DNA of 64,000 nt from positions 31,927 through 95,926 of the forward strand of contig URRQ01000003.1 of NCBI GenBank assembly GCA_900550235.1, written 5' to 3'. Shown here one piece after another: positions 8,196-16,654 of this stretch. The position numbers and the translations under genes were made by a program. Below the pieces are notes generated by a model. The model made no database searches. It was given only the letters and a program-made list of their open reading frames with translations, and was not told the DNA's origin. The stretch comes from an uncultured Lachnospiraceae bacterium. GTDB taxonomy: Bacteria; Bacillota; Clostridia; Lachnospirales; Lachnospiraceae. Position 1 is the first letter of the stretch, and the number at the start of each line of letters is the position of its first letter.

Positions 8196-9056
8196 ATGAA
8201 GAAACCACTTATTTTGCAATCGGATTTTGGAACAGCGGACGGAGCCGTAAGTGCAATGTATGGAGTTGCATACGGGGTAGATCAGGATTTGCGTATTTCT
8301 GATCTGACACATGATATTCCACAGTATGATATTTGGGAAGCATCTTATCGCTTGATTCAGACAGTGGGATATTGGCCGGAAGGCTCGGTGTTTGTAAGTG
8401 TGGTAGATCCGGGAGTTGGATCTACAAGAAGAAGTATTGTCGTGAAGACAAAAGGCGGGCAGTATATTGTTTCACCAGATAACGGAACACTGACGCATGT
8501 GAAGCGTATCATTGGACTTGAAGAGGCAAGAGTGATTGACGAGACGGTGAACAGACTTCCAAATTCAGGTGAGAGCTACACGTTTCATGGAAGAGATATC
8601 TATGCATATACGGGTGCGAAGCTGGCAGCAGGTGTGATTGGCTTCGAAGAAGTAGGACCAATTGTGGAGATTGACAGTGTGATCGAGCTCCCAATTATAG
8701 AACCGGTATATGATGGAGAAAAAGTGAACGGAACGATTGATGTTCTGGATGTCCGATTCGGAAGTCTCTGGACAAATATATCGCGTGAGCTGTTTATGAA
8801 GCTTGGTGTAAAGCATGGTGGAAGAGTGGAGATCAGTATCGAGAATGAGACAAGAACGATATATAAGAATATTCTCATATATGCAAAGAGCTTTGCGGAC
8901 GTATATGTTGGAGAACCGCTCGTATATGTAAACAGTCTGGATTGCATGGCAGTTGCAATCAATCAGGGGAGCTTTGCCCGTGCGTATAATATCGGAACGG
9001 GTACAAATTGGAGAATCAGCATTCGAAAAGCTCCGAAGCTTATCTATGAGGATTAG
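8196..9056 (+). CDS. S-adenosyl-L-methionine hydrolase (adenosine-forming), DUF62 family, copy 1
   Basis: 286 residues. DUF62 enzymes use water or hydroxide to split S-adenosylmethionine into adenosine and L-methionine, and are related to fluorinase/chlorinase. Conserved signatures are LQSDFGTADGAVSAMYG at the N-terminus, VVDPGVGSTRR (about residue 68), SPDNGTLT and FHGRD (about residue 129). The ATG at 8196 has a GGAAG site; the open frame extends to 8148 without a better start. It is the first gene of the ECF operon. A second copy lies at 13189. Why one operon needs two is unknown. Confidence 0.85.
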   Translation: MKKPLILQSDFGTADGAVSAMYGVAYGVDQDLRISDLTHDIPQYDIWEASYRLIQTVGYWPEGSVFVSVVDPGVGSTRRSIVVKTKGGQYIVSPDNGTLTHVKRIIGLEEARVIDETVNRLPNSGESYTFHGRDIYAYTGAKLAAGVIGFEEVGPIVEIDSVIELPIIEPVYDGEKVNGTIDVLDVRFGSLWTNISRELFMKLGVKHGGRVEISIENETRTIYKNILIYAKSFADVYVGEPLVYVNSLDCMAVAINQGSFARAYNIGTGTNWRISIRKAPKLIYED

Positions 9057-9073
9057 TATGGAAAGGAGACGGT

Positions 9074-10606
9074 ATGGTTAGAACGTGTACCGTAGAAGAT
9101 AAAGACAGATTAACCACCTATTTGAAAGAAGAGGCTGTCTATAATACATTTTTGTTGGCAGATATTGATGATTTTGGATTTGAAGAATCATTTCAGACTG
9201 TATATGTCGACGAAGATCAAGGAAAAATCAGAGGAGTGTATCTGTGTTTTTATCAAAATTTTCTTTGTTATGCAAAGGAGAACCAGATCAATGTTCCGTT
9301 TTTGAAGAAGCTATTTGCATCCTATGTTCCTGACGTTGTCATGGGAAAAGAAGAAGGGGTGCAAAAGATAAAGGAAATCCTTGTGGATTATACTTTGGAA
9401 TCTCGCAACCTTTATCTCCTGACACAAGGGGAACAGCTTGAGAAGGAGAATTGTATCGAAGATGAGTTTTCTCCAATTTATCGGGCAGGAGCAGAAGATG
9501 TAGATGATATTTTTGCATTTCTCCAGAGTATTCCGGAGCTGAAAAATCTATATACATCGAAGCAGATGGTTGCCGACCGTATTGAAAAGAATTGTGGAAT
9601 GCACTATATCATTCGTAAAAACGGTGAGATTGCTGCACATGTAAACAGCGCGGCAGGATGCGAAGTAACGATGATGATCGGTGGAGTCGGTGTCGCAGAA
9701 GCATATCGCGGACAGGGTCTAGGCGGAATCATCGTAAGCAGAATTTGTAAGGATATTTTAGCTCAGGGAAAGCAGCCTTGTTTGTTTAGTCTTCAAACTG
9801 AAGAGGATAATATGTTTTGCAGGCTTGGATTTGAGAAAGCAGGAAGCTGGGGTACACTTACAAAGCCGAGAGAAGAAAGTAGGGGAAAAACATCTGTTCT
9901 TGAACGAAAAGAACTTCCGGCATATATTTCGATTTATAATCAATTATATGAGGATATACGTAAAGGTGTTTATAAGTCGGGAGGTCTTCTTCCTTCAGAG
10001 AATATCCTTTCGGAAAAATATAAAGTAAGCAGAAATACTTTGCGGCAGGCGTTGACCATATTGCAGCAGGACGGTTATATATACAAAAGACAGGGAAAGG
10101 GTACCTTTGTTTCTTACGAGATGGGAGAAAAGGAGAAGGATCAAATCTACAATTTCCTCTCGGAGGATGCATTGGAAGAAATTCTTCAGATCTGTTCGGA
10201 GTATAACTTTGGCAGACCAACCCGCATTGCTCAGATAAAATTAAAGCTTCAAGATGGGGAAGAAGTGCTGGCAAGCAACAATGTATATGTAAGCGAAAGT
10301 GGACCGATCGGGCAAAGCTTTTTGCAAATCCCGAGTAAGGTGTTAGAAGAAAACAAGGTTTCATCAGAATCAAAAGAAGAACTTCTTTGTTTTATGGATA
10401 ACGGTGTTTATTCAAAAGCTGTTTCCTGTGAGCTTATGGTGCAGCTTATGGAGGCGGATGATCAAGTCGTTCCTTTTTTAAAAGTGGAACGTGGAACACC
10501 GGTATTACATTTTGAACAACTGCTTTTTGATTCGTATCAAAGACCAATTGCACGAATCAAGTATTACTTTTTAAGTGGAAAATACCAGATTACATGCAGA
10601 TGGTAA
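9074..10606 (+). CDS. GNAT acetyltransferase fused to GntR/HutC-type transcriptional regulator
   Basis: 510 residues. The N-terminal half resembles GNAT acetyltransferases, with the acetyl-CoA loop YRGQGLGG at about residues 215-222. From about residue 283 a GntR winged helix begins (LPAYISIYNQLYEDIRKGVY, then LLPSENILSEKYKVSRNTLR and KRQGKGTFVS). A UTRA ligand domain follows to the end (RGTPVLHFEQL near the C-terminus). It probably regulates its own operon through the palindrome at 8092. The GNAT part could sense or modify a small ligand; its substrate is unknown. It lies 17 bp after the first DUF62 gene. Confidence 0.85.
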   Translation: MVRTCTVEDKDRLTTYLKEEAVYNTFLLADIDDFGFEESFQTVYVDEDQGKIRGVYLCFYQNFLCYAKENQINVPFLKKLFASYVPDVVMGKEEGVQKIKEILVDYTLESRNLYLLTQGEQLEKENCIEDEFSPIYRAGAEDVDDIFAFLQSIPELKNLYTSKQMVADRIEKNCGMHYIIRKNGEIAAHVNSAAGCEVTMMIGGVGVAEAYRGQGLGGIIVSRICKDILAQGKQPCLFSLQTEEDNMFCRLGFEKAGSWGTLTKPREESRGKTSVLERKELPAYISIYNQLYEDIRKGVYKSGGLLPSENILSEKYKVSRNTLRQALTILQQDGYIYKRQGKGTFVSYEMGEKEKDQIYNFLSEDALEEILQICSEYNFGRPTRIAQIKLKLQDGEEVLASNNVYVSESGPIGQSFLQIPSKVLEENKVSSESKEELLCFMDNGVYSKAVSCELMVQLMEADDQVVPFLKVERGTPVLHFEQLLFDSYQRPIARIKYYFLSGKYQITCRW

Positions 10607-10620
10607 GGATAGGAGGAAAC

Positions 10621-12354
10621 ATGAGAGAAAGAGAGCGAACCCCCGTAATTGAGTTTCAAGATTTCAGTTTTCAGTACTTTAGTCAGGCAGAGCCGACACT
10701 GCATAAGATCAACCTCCGTATTTATGAGGGGGAAAAGGTGTTGATTGTTGGTCCGAGCGGAAGCGGAAAAAGTACGCTTGGGAATTGCTTGAATGGTTTG
10801 ATTCCATTTGCATATAAAGGAGAAATCCAGGGAAGCTTAAAAATCTGCGGCAAAGAAACCAGGGAAATGAATATTTTTGAGTTATCCAAAAAAGTTGGAA
10901 CGGTATTGCAGGATGCAGATGGTCAGTTTATTGGATTGACAGTAGGAGAAGATATTGCATTTGCGTTAGAAAATGATTGTGTAGAGCAAGAGAAGATGAA
11001 AGAAACTGTGCAAAGAGTTTCGGATATTGTGGATATGGGAAAACTTTTGAAATCTTCACCTTTTGAGTTGTCTGGAGGACAAAAGCAAAGAGTTTCTTTT
11101 GCAGGAGTACTTGTTGATGATGTAGATACTCTTCTTTTTGATGAACCATTGGCAAATCTAGATCCAGCAACCGGAAAGACGGCGATTGATCTCATCGACC
11201 GCGTGTGGAAACAATCGAAGAAAACGGTCGTGATTGTGGAACATCGTTTGGAAGATGTGTTGTATCGGGATGTGGATCGAATCATCGTAGTGAGTGAAGG
11301 AAGAATTGAAGCGGACATGACACCGGATGAGTTGATGGCGGCAGATATTTTGTCTGAATTAGGAATTCGAGAGCCACTTTATGTGACTGCGATGAAGTAT
11401 GCTGGGATCCATGTGACTGAAGATTTACATGCCGGACATCTCAAAACTTTAGTGATAGATAAAGTCAAAGGACAACTGAAAAAGTGGAATATGGAGCAAA
11501 GTCCAAAGCAGCAGCCGAAAGAATGTCCGCCTATTTTAGAAGCTGAACATCTGTGCTTTCAATATACGAAGAAGAGAAAAATATTACAGGACATTAATTT
11601 TACAATCCGTGAAGGGGAAATGGTTAGTGTTGTTGGAACGAACGGCGCAGGGAAAAGTACATTGGCAAAGGTAATCTGCGGATTTGTAAAAGAAGATGAA
11701 GGAAGGCTTCTCTATAAGGGAGAAGATCTTGCAGATAAGACGATCAAAGAGCGTTCTTACAAAATTGGTTATGTAATGCAGAATCCGAATCAGATGATCT
11801 GTAAACCGATGATTTATGATGAAGTTGCACTTGGATTGCGAATCCGGGGTGTTGCAGAAGAGGAGATTGAGCCAAAGGTGGATAAGGCGCTTAAAATTTG
11901 CGGATTGGCACCGTTTAAAAAGTGGCCGATTTCCGCATTGAGCTTTGGACAGAAAAAAAGAGTGACGATTGCTTCTATGTTGACGTTAGAACCGCAGATA
12001 TTGATTTTGGATGAACCGACCGCAGGTCAAGACTATCATCGCTATACAGAAATCATGGAATTTTTGAAACAGCTCAATAAAGACGGTGTGACTATTATTA
12101 TGATTACACACGATATGCACCTGATGTTAGAATATACGCCGCATGCAATTGTAATTTCCGAAGGTAAAAAGATCGGAGACGCATCTGCAGTAGAAATTTT
12201 GACGAATGAAAGGATTGCGGAAGCAGCAAATTTAAAGACCACATCGCTCTATGAATTGGCGATTAAGGTTGGAATCGAGGATCCTTCTGTATTTGTACAG
12301 AATTTTATTGATTATGAAAGGGGGCATATCGACCATGAAAGCAAAGCTATTTGA
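10621..12354 (+). CDS. ECF transporter energising ATPase, two fused ATP-binding domains (EcfA1-EcfA2 type)
   Basis: 577 residues with two complete ABC ATPase domains, YkoD-like. Domain 1 has Walker A GPSGSGKSTLG, signature LSGGQKQR and Walker B LLFDEPLANLD. Domain 2 (from about residue 305) has GTNGAGKSTLAK, LSFGQKKR and LILDEPTAGQD. It drives uptake by the EcfT/S-component pair encoded downstream. The ATG at 10621 has the GGAGG site; an earlier in-frame ATG at 10594 lies in the upstream gene. The 3' end overlaps the EcfT gene by 20 bp. Confidence 0.92.
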   Translation: MRERERTPVIEFQDFSFQYFSQAEPTLHKINLRIYEGEKVLIVGPSGSGKSTLGNCLNGLIPFAYKGEIQGSLKICGKETREMNIFELSKKVGTVLQDADGQFIGLTVGEDIAFALENDCVEQEKMKETVQRVSDIVDMGKLLKSSPFELSGGQKQRVSFAGVLVDDVDTLLFDEPLANLDPATGKTAIDLIDRVWKQSKKTVVIVEHRLEDVLYRDVDRIIVVSEGRIEADMTPDELMAADILSELGIREPLYVTAMKYAGIHVTEDLHAGHLKTLVIDKVKGQLKKWNMEQSPKQQPKECPPILEAEHLCFQYTKKRKILQDINFTIREGEMVSVVGTNGAGKSTLAKVICGFVKEDEGRLLYKGEDLADKTIKERSYKIGYVMQNPNQMICKPMIYDEVALGLRIRGVAEEEIEPKVDKALKICGLAPFKKWPISALSFGQKKRVTIASMLTLEPQILILDEPTAGQDYHRYTEIMEFLKQLNKDGVTIIMITHDMHLMLEYTPHAIVISEGKKIGDASAVEILTNERIAEAANLKTTSLYELAIKVGIEDPSVFVQNFIDYERGHIDHESKAI

Positions 12355-13168
12355 TTATATCGACAGAGACAACTTTATCTTTAACTTGTCTGGACTTACA
12401 AAGTTGATGTGCTTTATCTGTATGACGTTTGCGGTGATGTTCTCCTATGATATCCGGTATATTTTATTTGTCATGCTGCTGTCTGTTATATTTTTTAAGG
12501 CATCAGGTCTGGAGTTCAGACAGATTAAGCTGATGATGATTTATGTCCTGATTTTTCTTGCGATAAATTTTGTGTTGACCTATATATTCAGCCCACAGTA
12601 TGGAGTGGAGATTTATGGGACAAAGCATGAAATTTTCCGATTTACTGCAAGATATATCGTGACAGAGGAACAGCTTTTGTATCAGGTAACAAAGATTACA
12701 AAATATGCATCAGTTGTACCGATGGGAATGATTTTCTTATTGACGACCAATCCAAGTGAGTTTGCGGCATCGCTGAACCGAGTGGGCTGTAATTATAAGG
12801 GCGCCTATGCATTGTCATTGACATTGCGGTATTTTCCGGATATGATTCGAGACTATCAGAATATTGCATTGGCACAACAGAGCCGAGGCTTGGATTTGTC
12901 AAAGAAAGAAAAATTCGGTGTGCGAGTGAAAAATATGATGAACATATGTGTACCATTGATTTTTTCTACGTTGGACCGGATCGAACTGATCAGCAATGCC
13001 ATGGATCTTCGTGGCTTTGGGAAACATAAAAAACGTACATGGTACGTTGCAAAACCTTTGAAAAAAGGAGACTACATATCGATGCTATTCGGGTTTTTAG
13101 TTCTTGCGGGTTCGCTAGCATGTACATTTTGGGTGAACGGTTCAAGATTCTGGAATCCGTTTGTATAA
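12335..13168 (+). CDS. ECF transporter transmembrane coupling protein EcfT
   Basis: 277 residues with about six hydrophobic segments. The two coupling-helix Arg-Gly motifs are visible: QQSRGLDLSKKEK and NAMDLRGFGK. These contact the two ATPases. The start ATG at 12335 overlaps the ATPase gene and has an AAGGGGG site. The open frame upstream to 12251 lies inside the ATPase gene and is not used. With the fused ATPase and the S component it completes one transporter. Confidence 0.9.
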   Translation: MKAKLFDYIDRDNFIFNLSGLTKLMCFICMTFAVMFSYDIRYILFVMLLSVIFFKASGLEFRQIKLMMIYVLIFLAINFVLTYIFSPQYGVEIYGTKHEIFRFTARYIVTEEQLLYQVTKITKYASVVPMGMIFLLTTNPSEFAASLNRVGCNYKGAYALSLTLRYFPDMIRDYQNIALAQQSRGLDLSKKEKFGVRVKNMMNICVPLIFSTLDRIELISNAMDLRGFGKHKKRTWYVAKPLKKGDYISMLFGFLVLAGSLACTFWVNGSRFWNPFV

Positions 13169-13188
13169 TTTTCTAAGGAGGAACAAAC

Positions 13189-14031
13189 ATGAAACCAATT
13201 TTAGTTTTTCAGACAGACTTTACTTACAAAGAGGGAGCGGTAAGCTCAATGTATGGTGTTGTGAAAACGGTGGATCGCGAACTTGAAATCATGGACGGAA
13301 CACATGAACTTCCACAGTATGATACGTGGAGCGCAAGTTACCGTCTCTATCAGAGCCTGCAATTCTGGCCGGAGGGAACGATTTATGTCTCAGTTGTGGA
13401 TCCGGGAGTAGGAACGAAACGTCGCGCCTGTGTCGCAAAGACAGTAGACGGATATTACATCGTAACACCGGATAATGGAAGCTTGACTCATGTTAAGCGC
13501 TTTATTGGAATTGAAGCGGTTCGTGAAATTGACGAATCCGTAAATCGCCTTCGTGGAAAAGGAACAGAACGAGTTGCCATTTTTCATGGAAGAGATTTGT
13601 TTGGATACACCGCAGCCCGGCTTGCAAGCGGAATCATTGATTTTGAAGGAGTAGGACCAGAGTATCCGGTGGAAGAAATTGTGGAACATGAGATATTAGA
13701 GCCGACAGTGGAAACTGGAAAAGCACAAGGTATTTTTGAAATCAACGATCCGAATTTTGGAAATCTTTGGACGAACATTCCGTTGGAAATATTCCAGGAG
13801 GCGGGTTTTGAATACGGAGATCATATCAACGTTGTTGTGAAGTATGAAGGTGAAAAAGTGTTTGAGGAAAATGTACTCTTCCACCAAAGCTTCGGTTTCG
13901 CAGAAAAAGGGGCGCCGATGATCTACAATAATGAGATGATGAAGGTTGCAATGGCGGTAAGTCAAGGAAGCTTTTGCGAGCAGTATCATTTAAGTTATGG
14001 CCCGGAGTGGACCGTTGAGTTTACAAAATAA
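13189..14031 (+). CDS. S-adenosyl-L-methionine hydrolase, DUF62 family, copy 2
   Basis: 280 residues, clearly paralogous to the product of 8196. It shares QTDFTYKEGAVSSMYGVV, VVDPGVGTKRR (about residue 70), TPDNGSLTHVKRFIG and FHGRDLFGYTAARLASG. All the family's recognisable active-site segments are kept in both copies, so neither looks dead. It sits between EcfT and the S component with a strong AAGGAGG site. The two copies may differ in substrate or form a heteromer; sequence alone does not decide. Confidence 0.85.
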   Translation: MKPILVFQTDFTYKEGAVSSMYGVVKTVDRELEIMDGTHELPQYDTWSASYRLYQSLQFWPEGTIYVSVVDPGVGTKRRACVAKTVDGYYIVTPDNGSLTHVKRFIGIEAVREIDESVNRLRGKGTERVAIFHGRDLFGYTAARLASGIIDFEGVGPEYPVEEIVEHEILEPTVETGKAQGIFEINDPNFGNLWTNIPLEIFQEAGFEYGDHINVVVKYEGEKVFEENVLFHQSFGFAEKGAPMIYNNEMMKVAMAVSQGSFCEQYHLSYGPEWTVEFTK

Positions 14032-14064
14032 TCATTCAGAGAAAAGACTGAGGAGGAAAAGGAC

Positions 14065-14628
14065 ATGGAGAAAAAACTTTTTGAATTCAAAACAAAGACA
14101 ATCGTTGCAACAGGATTAGGAGCGGCATTATTTACACTGCTTTTCATGTATGTGAAAATTCCAACAGGTATTCCTGAGACAGACATTCAGACAGCATATG
14201 GAATTGGAGCATTCTTTGCAGCGTTATTTGGACCGATTGCAGGAGGCTTGATTTCTTTCATCGGACATGCGCTTTCAGATTCCGTTCAGTATGGATCTGC
14301 ATGGTGGAGTTGGGTAATTGCCAGCGGATTAACATGCTTCATCACAGGATTTGTATATCCGAGACTTCATGTGGAAGAAGGAGAATTTGGCAAAAAAGAT
14401 ATCATTCAGTTTAATGTATTTCAAATCATAGCCAATATCATTTCCTGGGTAATTGTTGCTCCGGTATTGGATATTGTAATTTATGCGGAACCTGTAAATC
14501 TTGTGTTTGCACAGGGAATTGTTGCTACAATCACGAATTCCATTTCTGCAGGAGTGATCGGCTCTGTATTACTTGTGTTATATAGCAAAACACGTTCGAA
14601 AAAAGGAAGTCTTTCTAAAGAAGTATAA
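14065..14628 (+). CDS. ECF transporter S component, UPF0397 family
   Basis: 187 residues with about five membrane helices. UPF0397 hallmarks are IPTGIPETDIQTAYG, FGPIAGGLISFIGHALSD, YGSAWWSWV and the C-terminal KTRSKKGSLSKEV. S components bind the transported vitamin or metabolite. Databases sometimes name this family a riboflavin S component, but that substrate is not secure. The adenosine-releasing DUF62 genes in the same operon suggest a nucleoside- or methionine-related ligand (inference). It is the last gene, followed by a terminator. Confidence 0.85.
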   Translation: MEKKLFEFKTKTIVATGLGAALFTLLFMYVKIPTGIPETDIQTAYGIGAFFAALFGPIAGGLISFIGHALSDSVQYGSAWWSWVIASGLTCFITGFVYPRLHVEEGEFGKKDIIQFNVFQIIANIISWVIVAPVLDIVIYAEPVNLVFAQGIVATITNSISAGVIGSVLLVLYSKTRSKKGSLSKEV

Positions 14629-14637
14629 GAAATTTAC

Positions 14638-14678
14638 AAGGCTTTGTCCGAAAAAATATGAGTTCGGACAGAGCCTTT
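14638..14678 (+). terminator. Terminator of the DUF62/ECF operon
   Basis: A 15-bp stem (14638-14652 with 14663-14677, one G-U) has a 10-nt loop. The following T-run is weak (TTTAGTAGTTATT). Confidence 0.7.
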
Positions 14679-14700
14679 AGTAGTTATTTATGAAAAAAGG

Positions 14701-14709
14701 TGTTATACT
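14701..14709 (+). promoter_or_regulatory. Extended -10 promoter of the PucR regulator gene
   Basis: TGT followed by TATACT at 14704-14709 forms an extended -10. No convincing -35 is seen 17 bp upstream. The distance to the start codon is 38 bp. Confidence 0.5.
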
Positions 14710-14747
14710 ATATGCGGAAAGAACATTCAGATACGAAGGGGATTACT

Positions 14748-16439
14748 ATGAATTTTTGCGTAAGAGATCTTGTGAATACAAAATCACTCAAAGGAGTAAA
14801 AGTGTTAGAAGGGGAGCAATATCTGGATAATGAGATTGAAGGAGTGACGATCATTGAAGCGCCGGATATTGTAAAATTCATCAATGGTGGGGAAGTGCTG
14901 CTTACAGGATTGTATGCGTTCAAATCCTGCACATTGCCGGAAGTAGAAGGCTGCATTCAAGAATTAGAGCGTAAAAAAATCAGCGCTGTAATTCTGAAAA
15001 AGGGAAGGAATATCGACCTTGCAGAAGAGAAGACAGAATTATTCCGGGAATATGCGAGGAGAAGCGGGACTCCGTTCCTGTCCATACCGTTTGACATGTC
15101 CTTTAAAGATGTGATGCAGGTGATCATGGAGCATCTTTTCAGTGACGAAGTAAAGCGCCTGAAATACTTCAAGACAACCCGTGACAATTTTGAAGCGCTA
15201 ATGCTGTCTCTAAAGCCGGAGGAAGATGGAATTGTAAAGCTTTTAACTGTACTTGGTAAATTGATCGGGAATCCGACGGGTGTATACGATCTGAATAAAG
15301 TTTGCATCGGTGAGACAAAGACGATGCCAAGAGACATAGAGATTTTAGAAGAACCGGTAGAAATAGAACCTAAAATTGCATCTAACTATCAATATCTCAA
15401 GAGAAAAGTGCGAATTTATGAGGAAGGAAGAACGGTAGAGCAATATTTGATCCATTTGCGTAAAATGTTTGGCGTAAAGATGTATCTTATAGTGACGGAG
15501 ACGGGAGAACCGTTGGATGTGATGGATTATATTGCGATTGAAAGCGCTGTATCAGCCCTTCAGTATGAGCTTTCGCGGCGTTATGCAGTGTTGGAATTGG
15601 AGAAAAAGTATCAGAATGATATTTTACACAATATTCTGAACGGTGAAACGCATTCAATCGAAGAGATGAAGAAAAATGTAAGTCTTCTTGGAATGTCTTT
15701 TGGGGGCATCTACCGTGCGACGGTTTTCGGAATGGATTATAAAAAAGGAAAAGAGCCAAAAGATATTAACATAAAAGTAAGCGATGTCAATATCGTAAAA
15801 GAAGGGGTACGCAGATGCTTTCCAAAGGCTGTCATTTTAAACGATCTGGATAAAGTAATCGTTGTAAGCGAAGTGGATGAAGATGTACAAGAAAAAGCGT
15901 TTCGTGAGTTGATGCAAAACTCCATGGAGAAACTGCAAGGATTTATTCAGGAGCAAAAGAAGAATTTTGAGATCAAGGCAGGAGTTGGTAAGATTGCGGA
16001 AGGTATTGTGAATTTAAAACATAGTTACCGAGAAGCCAATGACGCATTGGAGTTTTTAGATGTTGCCAGTGATATTTTTGGAAAAGACAGTTCTAATATT
16101 CTGATGTTTTCAGATATGGGAATATTAAAATTGTTATCGAGCTTAAAGACAAAAGAAGAACTGCAGGAATATATTCCGGAAAGTTTACAAAAATTATATT
16201 CTGATAAAAAAAGTCAGAAAGGAGATTTATTGCTGACTCTCCGTACGTACTTAGATTATAATCAGAATTTGATGAAAACTGCTCAGGAGCTTCATGTACA
16301 TTACAAGACGGTTGCATATCGAATTGAAAAAATAACAGACATTACCGGCATGAGATTTGATGATGCACGAGAGATGTTGAGTGTTCGAATCGGAATTATT
16401 GTATGTAAAATGTTGGACAAATTGAAAAACGAAAAATAA
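14748..16439 (+). CDS. PucR-family transcriptional regulator (purine catabolism type)
   Basis: 563 residues. The N-terminal PucR domain opens NFCVRDLVNTKSLKGVKVLEG and contains the typical GGEVLLTGLYAF. A middle GGDEF-like/CdaR region follows. The C-terminal HTH_30 domain is seen in LTLRTYLDYNQNLMKTAQEL and HVHYKTVAYRIEKI. PucR proteins usually activate purine/allantoin genes when the ureide is present. It is transcribed toward the amidohydrolase/EtfAB operon and is the probable local activator of the island. The start ATG at 14748 has GAAGGGG upstream; ATG 14712 is a weaker alternative. Confidence 0.88.
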   Translation: MNFCVRDLVNTKSLKGVKVLEGEQYLDNEIEGVTIIEAPDIVKFINGGEVLLTGLYAFKSCTLPEVEGCIQELERKKISAVILKKGRNIDLAEEKTELFREYARRSGTPFLSIPFDMSFKDVMQVIMEHLFSDEVKRLKYFKTTRDNFEALMLSLKPEEDGIVKLLTVLGKLIGNPTGVYDLNKVCIGETKTMPRDIEILEEPVEIEPKIASNYQYLKRKVRIYEEGRTVEQYLIHLRKMFGVKMYLIVTETGEPLDVMDYIAIESAVSALQYELSRRYAVLELEKKYQNDILHNILNGETHSIEEMKKNVSLLGMSFGGIYRATVFGMDYKKGKEPKDINIKVSDVNIVKEGVRRCFPKAVILNDLDKVIVVSEVDEDVQEKAFRELMQNSMEKLQGFIQEQKKNFEIKAGVGKIAEGIVNLKHSYREANDALEFLDVASDIFGKDSSNILMFSDMGILKLLSSLKTKEELQEYIPESLQKLYSDKKSQKGDLLLTLRTYLDYNQNLMKTAQELHVHYKTVAYRIEKITDITGMRFDDAREMLSVRIGIIVCKMLDKLKNEK

Positions 16440-16451
16440 GTATGAGTCAGA

Positions 16452-16497
16452 AAAAAGGTATTTTATCTTGTTTGGATAAAATACCTTTTTATTTTTG
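16452..16497 (+). terminator. Terminator of the PucR regulator gene
   Basis: A perfect 16-bp stem (16452-16467 with 16475-16490) has a 7-nt loop and a T-rich tail. Confidence 0.88.
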
Positions 16498-16586
16498 TCG
16501 CATAACACCGATGTATATCGTTAAAAAATAAACTATAATGACAATAAAGTTAAGGAAAATGTTAATAATACATAGAAATACATTAC

Positions 16587-16607
16587 TATAATTGTGCAAA
16601 GTGCACA
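16587..16607 (+). promoter_or_regulatory. Candidate regulated promoter of the M20/DAO/Etf operon
   Basis: In the 215-bp gap before the amidohydrolase gene, TATAAT (16587-16592) is directly followed by the inverted repeat TGTGCA-aag-TGCACA (16593-16607). No -35 consensus is present 16-18 bp upstream, as expected for an activator-dependent promoter. Another TATAAT at 16534-16539 also lacks a -35. Which regulator binds is unknown; PucR next door is the obvious candidate. Confidence 0.4.
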
Positions 16608-16654
16608 TATTAGTGATTCTGTTTTTGTGGATAAAAATGAAGGAGGGAAAATGA

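Noticed and set aside
9858..10373. 171-codon minus-strand frame inside the GNAT-GntR gene
   Set aside because: No family resemblance, no ribosome site and complete overlap with a well-supported gene.
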